Notes under the pieces: generated by a model | Seen by the model: only the letters and a program-made list of their open reading frames with translations | What the model was told of the DNA's origin: nothing | Database searches by the model: none | Shown: positions 38,706 to 48,262 of the stretch, in pieces | Numbering within the stretch: position 1 is the first letter of the stretch | How the letters are laid out: each line of letters starts with the position of its first letter | Made by a program: the position numbers and the translations under genes | Assembly: GCF_000257645.1 (NCBI RefSeq) | Contig: NZ_AJHJ01000002.1 | Location: 62,001 to 126,000 of the forward strand | Direction of reading: 5' to 3' | Length of the DNA stretch: 64,000 bases | From: Serratia sp. M24T3 | GTDB taxonomy: Bacteria > Pseudomonadota > Gammaproteobacteria > Enterobacterales > Enterobacteriaceae

Positions 38706-39737
38706 ATGACCCAACAAGACAAGAAAATTCCCGCCACGCTCATTCCAGGTGATGGCATTGGACCGGAAGTCGTTGAAGCTACAGTTAAAATCCTCGACGC
38801 TCTGGGTCAGCCGTTTGAGTGGGACGTGCAGCAGGCTGGCGTGGCTGGCGTTGAAGCTTCTGGTGATCCGCTGCCGCAGGCTACGTTGGAAAGCATCCGC
38901 AAAAATCGTTTGGCATTGAAAGGTCCTTTAGCTACGCCAATTGGCGGTGGTTTCCGCTCTTCAAACGTCCGTCTGCGCGAAGAGTTCGAGCTGTATGCCA
39001 ACGTTCGCCCTGCACGTACTTTGGTTCCGGGTCGTTTTGAAGATATCGATCTGGTGCTGTTCCGCGAAAATCTGGGCGGTTTCTATGTCTCCCACGAATA
39101 TTACATTCCGGTAGGCGATGACCCTAAAGCGGTTGCCGTTTCTACCGGTATGAACACCCGCGAAGGCAGCAAGCGCATCGCACGTTACGCCTTCGAATAC
39201 GCCATCAAGAATGGCCGCAAGAAAATCACCATCGTTCACAAAGCCAATATTCTGAAAGCCCTGACCGGTATTTTCCTGGAAGCGGCTCGTGAAGTGGCCA
39301 AAGAGTACGAAGGTCGCGTTGAAGTTGACGACATGATTGTTGATGCCTGTGCAATGCAGCTGGTTCTGAATCCATGGCGCTTCGACATGCTGCTGTGTAC
39401 CAACCTGTTTGGTGACATTCTGTCGGATCAGATCGCCGGTCTGGTAGGCGGTCTGGGCATGGCTCCAGGCGCGAATATCGGTAAAGATGTCGCCATCTTC
39501 GAAGCGGTTCACGGCACAGCGCCGGATATCGCCGGTAAAGGTCTGGCTAACCCGATTTCCCTGCTGTTGGCCGCGGCCATGATGCTGGATCACGTTGGCC
39601 TGCAAGATAAAGCCACTCGTCTGCGTACCGCGATTTATGACGTATTGAACGAAGATAACGTCCGTACCGGTGACCTGAAAGGTTCTGCATCGACTAAAGA
39701 ATTCACCGACGCGATTATCAAACGTTTGGCCGTTTAA
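38706..39737 (+). CDS. NAD-type isocitrate dehydrogenase
   Basis: A 343-residue beta-decarboxylating dehydrogenase. PATLIPGDGIGPEV opens the fold. GGGFRSSNVRLREEFELYANVRPARTL carries the substrate serine and arginines of isocitrate enzymes, and LLCTNLFGDILSDQIAGLVGGLG the metal aspartates. HGTAPDIAGKGLANP has Asp where NADP enzymes have Lys-Tyr, pointing to NAD. It is shorter than and distinct from the 416-residue NADP Icd of Enterobacteria, so it is probably a second, NAD-linked enzyme. I start at ATG 38706, behind GAGAAAG; a start at 38667 would add 13 unlike residues. A strong terminator follows. Homoisocitrate or tartrate as substrate is less likely. Confidence 0.82.
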   Translation: MTQQDKKIPATLIPGDGIGPEVVEATVKILDALGQPFEWDVQQAGVAGVEASGDPLPQATLESIRKNRLALKGPLATPIGGGFRSSNVRLREEFELYANVRPARTLVPGRFEDIDLVLFRENLGGFYVSHEYYIPVGDDPKAVAVSTGMNTREGSKRIARYAFEYAIKNGRKKITIVHKANILKALTGIFLEAAREVAKEYEGRVEVDDMIVDACAMQLVLNPWRFDMLLCTNLFGDILSDQIAGLVGGLGMAPGANIGKDVAIFEAVHGTAPDIAGKGLANPISLLLAAAMMLDHVGLQDKATRLRTAIYDVLNEDNVRTGDLKGSASTKEFTDAIIKRLAV

Positions 39738-39759
39738 TTTCGATTGAGTAGCTATCCAG

Positions 39760-39793
39760 CCCGCCGCGTTAACCTTCACGCGGCGGGTTTTTT
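39760..39793 (+). terminator. Strong Rho-independent terminator
   Basis: CCCGCCGCGT and ACGCGGCGGG make a perfect 10-bp stem with an 8-base loop and a run of six T. It ends the isocitrate dehydrogenase transcript. Confidence 0.92.
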
Positions 39794-40096
39794 ATTCTAA
39801 AAAATCCTTCATTACTCCAAACCTCTACAGTTTTTGCAGTAGCGCACTGAAAATATGCAGATGAGGAATAACCGCCAAGGCACAATATATTGCGCCTGAT
39901 TGCTCGCGCCTTAAGAGCCGCCATTGTGTTATCGACCTTTATGACTCGGTTAGCCGCAGGCAAAAAATAACAGAATTGTTATAACCTTAAACAATCGTCA
40001 TAACTCATGCATTTATGACCGAAAGGAACTAGTCTGATCATCGTTATATATATTTATATACAACGAATAAGCCGATTTCTCTTTTGAGGTTTTGCC
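39794..40096. other. Intergenic region before the DipZ gene
   Basis: About 300 bases. It should carry the promoter of the DipZ gene. A short minus-strand open frame (39769-39963) overlaps the terminator and looks spurious. Confidence 0.4.
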
Positions 40097-41839
40097 ATGT
40101 TGATCCTGATACTCGCTTACCTGGGCGGCATTCTGACGATTGCCAGCCCGTGCATTCTTCCCGTTCTGCCTTTCGTATTTGCTCGCTCGGACCAATCTTT
40201 TTTGCGTTCTGGCCTGCCTTTACTGGCAGGAATGGCGTTAACATTTACCCTGGTCGCAACGCTTGCATCCGTTGGCGGCGGGTGGGTCGTGCAGGCTAAC
40301 CAGTATGGCCGCTGGATTGCACTGGTACTGATGGCCTTTTTCGGCCTCACGCTGCTCTTTCCGCATTTTGGCGATCGGGTGATGCACCCGCTGGTCTCGG
40401 CCGGTAATAAAATGAGCGAAGCTGCGACTCGTGGTCAAAAATCTCAGGTGGGCACCTCTTTCCTGCTCGGCATTGCGACCGGGTTACTCTGGGCACCCTG
40501 TGCCGGTCCGATTCTGGGTCTGGTTCTCACCGGTGCTGCACTGCAGGGGGCCAACGTCGGGTCCTCGTTACTGCTGCTGGCCTACGCTGCCGGTGCCGTT
40601 ACCTCTTTGATGCTCGCTCTGCTTATCGGCGGCAAAGTATTTACCGCCATGAAACGCTCGCTTGGAGCCGGTGAATGGGTCCGCAGAGGGATTGGCGCAC
40701 TGATGCTGGTCGGCGTTGTCGCCATCGCGCTGGGCCTGGATACCGGGATTTTGACCCGCTTATCCAACCAAACCACCAGCGGTTTCGAGCAAACATTAGT
40801 CAATAAATTTGGCCTGAGTCGAACAGCAAACCAAGCGGCTCCACAATCTGATGAAACTGGCCTGCCCGCACTGGCCGACCTCGGCCCGATGCCTTCGTTA
40901 AATGGCGCGGTGCAATGGTTAAACTCCCCGCCGCTCACTGCCGAATCGCTAAAAGGCAAAAAAGTAGTACTGGTCGATTTCTGGACCTATTCCTGCATCA
41001 ACTGCCTGCGCGCGCTGCCTTACGTTAAAGCCTGGGCCGATAAATATCGTAGTCAGGGATTAGTGGTGATTGGCGTGCATGCGCCAGAGTTTGCCTTCGA
41101 GCGAGATATCAATAACGTGACCAGCGAGGCCAAAAAGTTGGGTGTCGATTATCCGATAGCTATTGATAACAACTACACCATTTGGCGCGCTTTTAATAAT
41201 CAGTATTGGCCCGCGCATTACTTTATCGATGCCAAAGGAGAGATGCGCTACGAGCACTTTGGCGAGGGCGAATATCCGCAGTCCGAACGAGTAATTCAGG
41301 AGTTACTCAAAGAGGCCGGGGCCAAAAATGTTAATACGTCGATTAGCCAGGTACAGGCGAAAGGTGTTGAACAGGCGGCTGGAAACGAGGGCGATATTTC
41401 GCCGGAAACCTATCTCGGTTATATGCGCTCGCAAAATTTCGATTCAGAGATCAAAACCACCGACGCGCCAGCAGATTTTTCCCTGCCAGATAAGCTGGCG
41501 CTCGATGATTGGGGTCTTGCAGGCAACTGGACCATTAATGACGAGAAAATCACGCTTAACAAGAGCGGTGGCCGCATCACTTATCGATTCCATGCCCGTG
41601 ACCTGCATCTGGTTCTAGGACCCCATCAGGCCGGTAAAAAGATCCGCTTCAAAGTCACTGTAGATGATAAAGCACCGGGCGATATGCATGGTTCCGACGT
41701 GTCTGCCGATGGCGAAGGCACAGTTTCCGACCAGCGGTTATATCAATTGATTCGCCTGCCGGACGCAAGCGGCGAACACACGCTCTCAATTCAGTTCCTT
41801 GATGACGGTGTCGACGCCTACGCCTTTACCTTTGGTTAA
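40097..41839 (+). CDS. DipZ-type CcdA/thioredoxin fusion protein
   Basis: A 580-residue membrane protein. Residues 1-210 are a CcdA/DsbD-like transmembrane domain with paired cysteines C19 (ASPCILPVLP) and C135 (WAPCAGP). Residues 270-400 are a periplasmic TlpA-like thioredoxin with VDFWTYSCINCLRALPYV (C300-IN-C303). Residues 450-580 form a beta-rich C-terminal domain (WGLAGNWTINDEKITL and on) like the carbohydrate-binding-type end of mycobacterial DipZ. It moves electrons from cytoplasmic thioredoxin to the periplasm to reduce disulfides. The start follows GAGG. Its end overlaps the convergent oxidoreductase gene by four bases. Confidence 0.88.
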   Translation: MLILILAYLGGILTIASPCILPVLPFVFARSDQSFLRSGLPLLAGMALTFTLVATLASVGGGWVVQANQYGRWIALVLMAFFGLTLLFPHFGDRVMHPLVSAGNKMSEAATRGQKSQVGTSFLLGIATGLLWAPCAGPILGLVLTGAALQGANVGSSLLLLAYAAGAVTSLMLALLIGGKVFTAMKRSLGAGEWVRRGIGALMLVGVVAIALGLDTGILTRLSNQTTSGFEQTLVNKFGLSRTANQAAPQSDETGLPALADLGPMPSLNGAVQWLNSPPLTAESLKGKKVVLVDFWTYSCINCLRALPYVKAWADKYRSQGLVVIGVHAPEFAFERDINNVTSEAKKLGVDYPIAIDNNYTIWRAFNNQYWPAHYFIDAKGEMRYEHFGEGEYPQSERVIQELLKEAGAKNVNTSISQVQAKGVEQAAGNEGDISPETYLGYMRSQNFDSEIKTTDAPADFSLPDKLALDDWGLAGNWTINDEKITLNKSGGRITYRFHARDLHLVLGPHQAGKKIRFKVTVDDKAPGDMHGSDVSADGEGTVSDQRLYQLIRLPDASGEHTLSIQFLDDGVDAYAFTFG

Positions 41840-42864
41840 AGGTCGTTAAAAACGATGCCAAGCTCTCGGCGCACTTGGTCGAGAGTTTCCATTGTCAGCA
41901 AAGAGTCGGCAATCGGGCGAATTGGCGACTCAAGCAGGCCGTCGGCAACACAGATTGCCAGATGTGCCGCCTGATAATGCAGGCTGTCGTAGGAATATTT
42001 CGGCTGTTCGTAAGTGATTTTCTGCTTGTCATTGTTGTAAACGTGGAAGTTGCCCGGCGCGTAGAACATGCCGTCAATAAAGATATAACCTTCACTACCG
42101 GCGATAACCGCAGTGCCGGGCGTGTGGCTAAACAGCGTAGTGTGCAACGAAGACTGATTACCGCCGGAGTGCTTAAGAACAATGGAGGCCTGACCATTAA
42201 CCCCCGTTGGCGCAGTCTGCCCGGAGGCCAACACTTGCTCGGGTTTGCCTAATAGCTTGGTCGCCAGCGCTACCGGATAAGACCCGAGATCCATAAGCGT
42301 GCCGCCCGCCAGCTCAGGGCGCATGATGCGGTGATCCTGCTCGAAAAACTCTCCATGGTCGGCAATAATAGTGCGTACTTCGCCGATAGTCCCCTGCTCT
42401 ATAACTTGGCGAATCACGTCAAATTTTGGTAAAAACGCCGTCCACATTGCCTCCATCAGGAATACCCGATGCTCCCGCGCGGCCTCTTGCAGGCCGCGAA
42501 CCTGTTCGGCATTAATCGCCAGCGGTTTCTCGACCAGCACGTGTTTCCCGGCGCGAATAGCCTTTAACGCACAGGCGTAATGGGTCGGATGGGGTGTAGA
42601 AATGTAAACCACGTCAACTTGCGAGTCGGCAACCAGCTCTTCAACCGAGCCATAGGCGCTGGGGATTGCAAAACGGCGACCAAAACTTTCAGCCTTGTCT
42701 AACGAGCTGCCGGCAACTGCCTGAAAAATCTGGCGAGTGTTCTTTTGCACTGCGGCAACAAAACGTTCAGCAACCCAACCAGGTCCAATGACTCCCCAAC
42801 GCAGGGCCGGTGCGGCTGAACCTACAGGCGTGCGGGCTTCGGGAAGGGTGTAATGAAATTTCAT
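41836..42864 (-). CDS. Gfo/Idh/MocA-family oxidoreductase
   Basis: A 342-residue NAD(P)-dependent sugar or polyol dehydrogenase. Rossmann part: RWGVIGPGWVAERFVAAV near 23-40, with VVYISTPHPTHYACALKAIRAGKHVLVEKPLA carrying the EKP signature lysine. The C-terminal domain contains GGTLMDLGSYPVALA. It starts behind AAGGAG. It is divergent from the sugar isomerase gene at 43.1 kb, with 203 bases between, so both may act on the same sugar. Confidence 0.88.
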   Translation of the reverse strand: MKFHYTLPEARTPVGSAAPALRWGVIGPGWVAERFVAAVQKNTRQIFQAVAGSSLDKAESFGRRFAIPSAYGSVEELVADSQVDVVYISTPHPTHYACALKAIRAGKHVLVEKPLAINAEQVRGLQEAAREHRVFLMEAMWTAFLPKFDVIRQVIEQGTIGEVRTIIADHGEFFEQDHRIMRPELAGGTLMDLGSYPVALATKLLGKPEQVLASGQTAPTGVNGQASIVLKHSGGNQSSLHTTLFSHTPGTAVIAGSEGYIFIDGMFYAPGNFHVYNNDKQKITYEQPKYSYDSLHYQAAHLAICVADGLLESPIRPIADSLLTMETLDQVRRELGIVFNDL

Positions 42865-43067
42865 TGTTGCTCCTTAATCTTACGGGTATGGGTATACGTA
42901 TCATGACGATAGTAAAAATCGGCGCGGCATGCGAATGATGGCTTGATGTAAAACAATCAAAAATTTCATTTTGTATTAATTGAAACTTTTATTTTAAAAG
43001 CATAGCCTTTATCTACCTACGTTTTGCCCGATTTTAATAAAAAAGATAAATAAACAAGGAGTACCCG

Positions 43068-43889
43068 ATGCAAAAGGCCCTACACGGAATATCGACCAAT
43101 TATTGCAATATCCTCACCGATGCCAGAATCGCCAAAGAAACCGGCTACGAAAGCCTGGAACTGTTGAGCAGTAAACTGGTGCGTTATCTGGATAACGGTG
43201 GCACCACCAAAAAGCTCAAACAAACCTCAGACGGTTATGGATTATCCGTGGGCTGCGTTAATGCTCTGCTGGAAATCGAGCGTTATCAGGGCGATGCCAA
43301 GAAAACCATGCTGAAAGAGGCCACCCGTTTAACTCAGGCGGCGGCGGAACTGGGTTGTCCTACAGTGCAAATTCTGGCTCTTGACGGTATCGACGATAAG
43401 CCGGAGGAACAGGTGATGGACATCATCACCGAGAACGTTGATGCGATTGCCAAAATCGGTCAGGACTACGGCGTTCGTTACCAGATTGAGGTGATTGCTT
43501 TCACCAAATTCCGCACGCTTGAGCAGGGGCTGGAAGTCATTCGTCGGGTCGGCAAAGACAACGTCGGCATGGTGATCGATTTCTGGCATCTGTATGCCTC
43601 AGGATCAAAACCTGAAGACATTGCCCGACTGGACAAAAACCTGATTTACGGCGTGCATTTCTGCGATGGCCGTTTGCCAAAACCGGGAGAAGCCTGGGAC
43701 CAGTTAGTGCTGCGTAATTACATGCCGGGTGAAGGTGAAATTGATATTCAGGCTTGGTCAGACGCGGTAAAAGCCACCGGTTATGATGGACTGTGGTCAG
43801 CCGAGCTGTTTAGCCCTAACCGCTGGGAGTCTGATCTCTACGATATTGCCATTGAATGCCGCGAAAATATGGAAAAGTATATCGGCTGA
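43068..43889 (+). CDS. TIM-barrel sugar isomerase/epimerase (AP endonuclease 2 fold)
   Basis: A 273-residue protein of the xylose isomerase-like TIM-barrel superfamily. Likely metal ligands are seen as glutamate in YQIEVIAF, VIDFWHL, GVHFCDG and WSAELFSPN. Relatives include hydroxypyruvate isomerase, inosose dehydratase and sugar epimerases, so the reaction is open. It starts behind AAGGAG and is followed by a strong terminator. Proximity to a Gfo/Idh/MocA gene fits a small sugar or inositol pathway. Confidence 0.82.
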   Translation: MQKALHGISTNYCNILTDARIAKETGYESLELLSSKLVRYLDNGGTTKKLKQTSDGYGLSVGCVNALLEIERYQGDAKKTMLKEATRLTQAAAELGCPTVQILALDGIDDKPEEQVMDIITENVDAIAKIGQDYGVRYQIEVIAFTKFRTLEQGLEVIRRVGKDNVGMVIDFWHLYASGSKPEDIARLDKNLIYGVHFCDGRLPKPGEAWDQLVLRNYMPGEGEIDIQAWSDAVKATGYDGLWSAELFSPNRWESDLYDIAIECRENMEKYIG

Positions 43890-43985
43890 ATTTAGCAGCA
43901 AGGTTACGGACAAATTATTGCCTGATGTTAAGGCAATAAGAAACGTATCAGATGTTCCTCAGGAAATTATCAGGGCCTCATAAAA

Positions 43986-44025
43986 AAAGCAGGTTGCCCC
44001 ATTCGGTGCAACCTGCTTTGTTTTT
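43986..44025. terminator. Bidirectional terminator between convergent genes
   Basis: AAAGCAGGTTGC and GCAACCTGCTTT form a perfect 12-bp stem around a 10-base loop. The A-run on the left and TTTGTTTTT on the right let it stop both the isomerase gene and the cytochrome gene. Confidence 0.9.
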
Positions 44026-44038
44026 ATCGGCTTAAAAC

Positions 44039-45349
44039 TTACTGCGGTTGGATCTGCGCCTGAGCTTTCACCAGCTTACGCGCTTTGGTGACATCTTCCG
44101 CTGGCACGGCAGACGCCGCGTTGCCCCAAGAGTTGCGAATATAAGTCGCCACGGCGGCTGTCTGTTGATCCGACAGTTTCCAGGCAAAGCTTGGCATCGC
44201 GCCGCTGGTTGGATTGCCGACAGTCACTGCACCACGACCACCCTGCAATACCGTCGTCAGGATAGATGAAGCATCAGGAGACATGATTGCCGGGTTGTCC
44301 GCCAGGCTGGCCGCCAGATGCGGGATCCCTTGACCATTGCTGTTATGACAGGCCGAACAGTTGGCTTCATAAACCGCGGCACCCATTTTCATTTGTGCAT
44401 CGTCTGTAGCAATCGCTGCCGGTTTCTTGTTGTTCGAACCCGGTTGTGCCTTCAGATAGCTGGCAATCGCGTGCAGATCGGCATCGGTCAGATACTGCGT
44501 CGAGTTAGTCACCGCTTCAGCCATCGGACCAGATGCAACGGCTACGTGGTTGCTGCCCAGCTTGAGATATTGCACCACTTGATCTTCCGACCAGTTACCG
44601 ATGCCGGTATAAGTGTTGCTGGTAATCTCAGGCGCGTACCAATCACCAAGATTGCTACCCTGCAGATACGCGCTGGTGTCGCCGCCGATGATATTTTTCG
44701 GCGTATGACAGGCTGCACAGTGCTCAAGACCTTCAACCAGATAAGCGCCGCGATTGTATTCGGCTGACTTGGCCATATCCGGCTTGAAACCTTCGTTTTT
44801 GAAGAACAGCAGGTTCCAACCCATCATCGCCATACGGATGTTATACGGGAACGGTAAATTGGTTTCGGCGACTTTATTGTTCACCGGTTTTACCGAACGC
44901 ATGTACATCCACAGGTCGTGCATATCTTTATCGCTGACTTTAACGTAATCGTTGTAAGGCATTGCTGGATAAAGATTTTGACCCTCAATGCCCTTGCCGT
45001 GTCTGACCGCGTTAAAGAATTGGCGTTCGGTCCAGTTACCAATACCGGTATCTGCATCCGGGGTAATATTGCTGGCTACAATACCGCCAAATGGCGTGCT
45101 GATTGAATAACCGCCCGAGTAAGCCTCTTTGCTTCCCGGTGCCGTGTGACAAGCCACACAGTCACCGGCAATCGCCACATATTTACCACGCGTAATCGCA
45201 TCGGCATCGGCAGCGGTCAACGGCTGCTTCATTTGCGTGGAGTTGTCGGCAACATCATCCGCTGATGTATTGCCATTCTGATAAAGTAAAACGCCTGCTA
45301 CAACGGCGGCAACAATTACGACGCCACCAACAACTTTTAACTTTTTCAT
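44039..45349 (-). CDS. Triheme cytochrome c subunit of a gluconate-type dehydrogenase
   Basis: A 436-residue cytochrome with three heme-binding motifs: CVACH (64-68), CAACH (211-215) and CSACH (331-335). An N-terminal helix (about 6-24) is a signal or membrane anchor. It takes electrons from the FAD subunit and gives them to quinone, as in membrane-bound gluconate 2-dehydrogenase and relatives. It is the third gene of the operon (small subunit, FAD subunit, cytochrome), starting one base after the FAD subunit stop. Confidence 0.92.
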   Translation of the reverse strand: MKKLKVVGGVVIVAAVVAGVLLYQNGNTSADDVADNSTQMKQPLTAADADAITRGKYVAIAGDCVACHTAPGSKEAYSGGYSISTPFGGIVASNITPDADTGIGNWTERQFFNAVRHGKGIEGQNLYPAMPYNDYVKVSDKDMHDLWMYMRSVKPVNNKVAETNLPFPYNIRMAMMGWNLLFFKNEGFKPDMAKSAEYNRGAYLVEGLEHCAACHTPKNIIGGDTSAYLQGSNLGDWYAPEITSNTYTGIGNWSEDQVVQYLKLGSNHVAVASGPMAEAVTNSTQYLTDADLHAIASYLKAQPGSNNKKPAAIATDDAQMKMGAAVYEANCSACHNSNGQGIPHLAASLADNPAIMSPDASSILTTVLQGGRGAVTVGNPTSGAMPSFAWKLSDQQTAAVATYIRNSWGNAASAVPAEDVTKARKLVKAQAQIQPQ

Positions 45350-45350
45350 A

Positions 45351-47123
45351 TCATACCTTTACCAATGGGCCAGGATTCTTCAGATACTGTTCAAGAATGG
45401 CTTTCGCCGTCCACAGACTCAGTGCACCTATCGTTCCGGTCGGGTTATACCCGGCATTATTAGGGAATGACGATGCGCCCAAAACGAACAGGTTATGGGC
45501 ATCCCAGCTTTGTTGATAACGGTTAAGCACGCTGGTTTTCGGGTCTTCACCCATGACGGCACCACCGATGGTGTGGTCACTGGCAAAGCTGTAAGGCGAG
45601 TAAGAGGTCGTGGTTGCGTTGGTCCCCAGAACCAGTTTCGCGCCCATCGCTTTACCAATCTCGACGCTTCTGTCTTCAACAAACTTGGCAGAGCGACGGT
45701 CATTTTCGTTGTAATCGTAGGTCACGCGCAGCAGCGGATTGCCATTGCTGTCTTTGTATTCCGGGTCCAGATCGAGGTAGTAATCTTCGTGGGAATAGCT
45801 GGTGCCCTGACCAAAGATAAAGGTGCCATTCTGGAAAGCGTGGGTATAGGCTTTTTTCCAGTCTTTGCCCCAGCGCGGAGTGTTCGGCGGCAGCGCATCG
45901 GCATTACCAATTGGACGAGCACCGCGCGCGACCACCAGAATGCCTGCCCCGCCGATAAAACCTTTACCGGTGTGGTCAAAGTTATCGCCGTTCCAGTCAT
46001 CAACCTGCTGGGAAAGTGCGCCTGCGCCGATAAACTGGTTCAGGTATTCGTCTTCGAAGAACAAAGTGGCGCCCGAAACGGTCTGGAAGCTGTAAGCACG
46101 GCCCACTACGCCAGTCTTGCTCACCGGATCGTAAGGTTTGCCGATTTTCGATAGCAGCAGCATGCGCACGTTCTGCATTTGGAAAGCAGAAAGCACCACT
46201 ATACCGGCAGGTTGTTCCCATTCCTGACCGTTACGGTCAATATAGGTCACGCCAGTCACGGTTTTGCCATCTTCAGCTTTATTGATGCGCGTTACTGCAG
46301 ATTCTGTCAGAACGGTAAAGTTCTCACGCTGCATCAGTGCAGGGATAACGCAGGCATTCGGGCTGGATTTCGAGAAGTTGCCGCAGCCGTAATACAGGCA
46401 GTAACCGCAATAGGTACAAGGCCCCATGCGCACGCCCAGCGGGTTAACATAGGCCTTGGAAGCCTGACCCGCCGGGACCATAAACGGATGCTGGCCCAGA
46501 GATTTTGCGGCATCGCGGAACAGGTCAGTCAAACGCATACCTTCCAGCGGTGGCAACGGATATTCGCTGCTGCGATTGCCTTCAAACGGGTTACCGTCTT
46601 CTACAACCTGACCATTCAGCTTGCCGGCTTTACCAGAAACACCGGCGATTTTTTCGAAACGATCGTAGAAAGGTTCCAACTCGTCATAGGTGACGCCCCA
46701 GTCCTGCAGGATCAACCCTTTTACAATCTGCTCTTTGCCGTAACGGGCGACGGTTTGAGTATAAGGTTGCAGGTCGAACGGCGTGAAACGCCAGGCCATG
46801 CCCGCCCAGTGGGTGCCAGAACCGCCCACGTTGTAACCCATTTCGTTAAGGTTCCAGTCACGGGATGGCAGCGCTTTCTGGGTGATATTATTGCGGAAAG
46901 TGGTGGTTTCAACTGCGGGCGGGAGCAGCATGCTGCGACGGGTATCCCAGCGCAGCTCATCGGTATCAATGGAAGGTGGAAAATCAGTGGCGGTTTCAAA
47001 CCACGGGCCGCGCTCGACGGCAACCACATTCAGACCGGCACGGGTCAGCTCTTCGGCTATTAAAGACCCACACCAGCCCAGACCAACGATGACAACGTCA
47101 GCTTTAGGACGGACATTTTTCAT
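45351..47123 (-). CDS. GMC oxidoreductase, FAD subunit of a gluconate-type dehydrogenase
   Basis: A 590-residue flavoprotein. ADVVIVGLGWCGSLIAEELTRAGLNVVAVERGP is the FAD-binding start. A cysteine-rich GPCTYCGYCLYYGCGNF lies near the middle, and the GMC C-terminal active site is LGASSFPNNAGYNPTGTIGALS. This subfamily oxidises gluconate, 2-ketogluconate or sorbitol-like sugars in the periplasm. It is exported with the Tat-signalled small subunit, since it has no signal of its own. The ATG ending at 47123 is preferred to a TTG six codons earlier. Confidence 0.88.
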   Translation of the reverse strand: MKNVRPKADVVIVGLGWCGSLIAEELTRAGLNVVAVERGPWFETATDFPPSIDTDELRWDTRRSMLLPPAVETTTFRNNITQKALPSRDWNLNEMGYNVGGSGTHWAGMAWRFTPFDLQPYTQTVARYGKEQIVKGLILQDWGVTYDELEPFYDRFEKIAGVSGKAGKLNGQVVEDGNPFEGNRSSEYPLPPLEGMRLTDLFRDAAKSLGQHPFMVPAGQASKAYVNPLGVRMGPCTYCGYCLYYGCGNFSKSSPNACVIPALMQRENFTVLTESAVTRINKAEDGKTVTGVTYIDRNGQEWEQPAGIVVLSAFQMQNVRMLLLSKIGKPYDPVSKTGVVGRAYSFQTVSGATLFFEDEYLNQFIGAGALSQQVDDWNGDNFDHTGKGFIGGAGILVVARGARPIGNADALPPNTPRWGKDWKKAYTHAFQNGTFIFGQGTSYSHEDYYLDLDPEYKDSNGNPLLRVTYDYNENDRRSAKFVEDRSVEIGKAMGAKLVLGTNATTTSYSPYSFASDHTIGGAVMGEDPKTSVLNRYQQSWDAHNLFVLGASSFPNNAGYNPTGTIGALSLWTAKAILEQYLKNPGPLVKV

Positions 47124-47159
47124 ATAAGGACTCTTGCTCAATCGAATCAGAATTTCAGC

Positions 47160-47879
47160 TTAAAGTGAGTTATCAATCAGGCTGGTTGGAATAATATTTA
47201 GCTTCTGGCCTTTTTTAGGGATCAGATCGCGGAAGTCATAGCGAGCACCCGGGAAACCGATCATTTTCCAGCTGGCCATATCTTTATTTCCGCCATAAAT
47301 TGGGTCGGATAAAAAGCCTTCACGGACGTTCTGTAATAACAGCTCGAAGAAAACTTTAGTTTCAACATTCGGCCCTAAATCAAACTTGCCCGCTTCCATG
47401 GCGTGCAACACCTGATCCTGCTGATCGCCACTTAATTCGGCGAAATTCTTGCTGAACTGTTTTTGCGTGCTGGCGTCGAGCGCGGCCAAACCTACGCGGT
47501 AGCGCTCTGCTGGAGTCTGTGCTTCCTGAGGCCCCTGCTCAGCGGTGCCTTTAACAAAGCGACCAAGACGATAAGTGCTTGATGCCTTACCAAAATCCCC
47601 AGCCAACTGGCGATCGACGAAAGTGGCACAACCTGCTTCTTTACCACTGACACTCAACTCGTCAGCAGGAATAAAACGTTCTGCTATGGCCCCAACGGTG
47701 TCGAATTCATGCTGAGTCAGGTATTGCAGGCCACCCTGGCGTGGCTGGGCAAGAGGACGGGTATCCACTTTGCCCGGTTCCCACGGCTGTCCACCTTTCA
47801 CTTCCTGAGCTTTCGCCAACGGGATCGTCGTCGATACACCCAGCACAGCGATAGAGGATAAAAATTCTCTGCGCTTCAT
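47160..47879 (-). CDS. Gluconate 2-dehydrogenase subunit 3-family protein (Tat signal)
   Basis: A 239-residue small subunit. The twin-arginine signal is clear: MKRREFLSSIAVLGVSTTIPLAKAQ. The family core follows (LTQHEFDTVGAIAERFIPADE). It is thought to carry the FAD subunit through the Tat system and to stabilise the complex. First gene of the three-gene operon, 36 bases ahead of the FAD subunit. A 383-base gap separates it from a divergent LacI gene that may control it. Confidence 0.9.
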   Translation of the reverse strand: MKRREFLSSIAVLGVSTTIPLAKAQEVKGGQPWEPGKVDTRPLAQPRQGGLQYLTQHEFDTVGAIAERFIPADELSVSGKEAGCATFVDRQLAGDFGKASSTYRLGRFVKGTAEQGPQEAQTPAERYRVGLAALDASTQKQFSKNFAELSGDQQDQVLHAMEAGKFDLGPNVETKVFFELLLQNVREGFLSDPIYGGNKDMASWKMIGFPGARYDFRDLIPKKGQKLNIIPTSLIDNSL

Positions 47880-48262
47880 AAATGTCCCCTGCTTTAAATT
47901 ATATGTTTACTGCAAATAACCAGAGAGTAATTAGAATTAGATATTTAAATAACACAGTCGGGCGACGATGTTTTTTGATTAATAAACAATTTCCGAAGGT
48001 CTAAATTAAACGTTTCGTATTGTTTTAATTATTTTTTCCATGAATGAAAACGAAGGAATGATAAACCCATTCAATTGGTGCTGGTACTGCTGGTTTGATG
48101 GTTTCCCCTCAAATACCAACATAATTACAACAAAAGTTAACAACCCTGTTCACTAAACCGACAAGATAAAAAAACAAGCGGTTTTACCCACAAGATGATT
48201 GCCAAACCCAAAGCGCTGATTAAACTGGCGGTGTTATCGTCATATCTTCGCAAGGAATTCGG
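47880..48262. other. Divergent promoter region of the dehydrogenase operon and LacI gene
   Basis: AT-rich, 383 bases. Promoters for both directions must lie here. I could not find a clear LacI-type palindrome or CRP site. Confidence 0.4.

Noticed and set aside
38961-39779. 272-codon minus-strand frame opposite the isocitrate dehydrogenase gene
   Set aside because: Antisense shadow of a strongly coding gene; it also runs through the terminator.
46179-47063. 294-codon plus-strand frame opposite the FAD subunit gene
   Set aside because: Antisense shadow of a well-supported GMC gene, with unnatural residue content.
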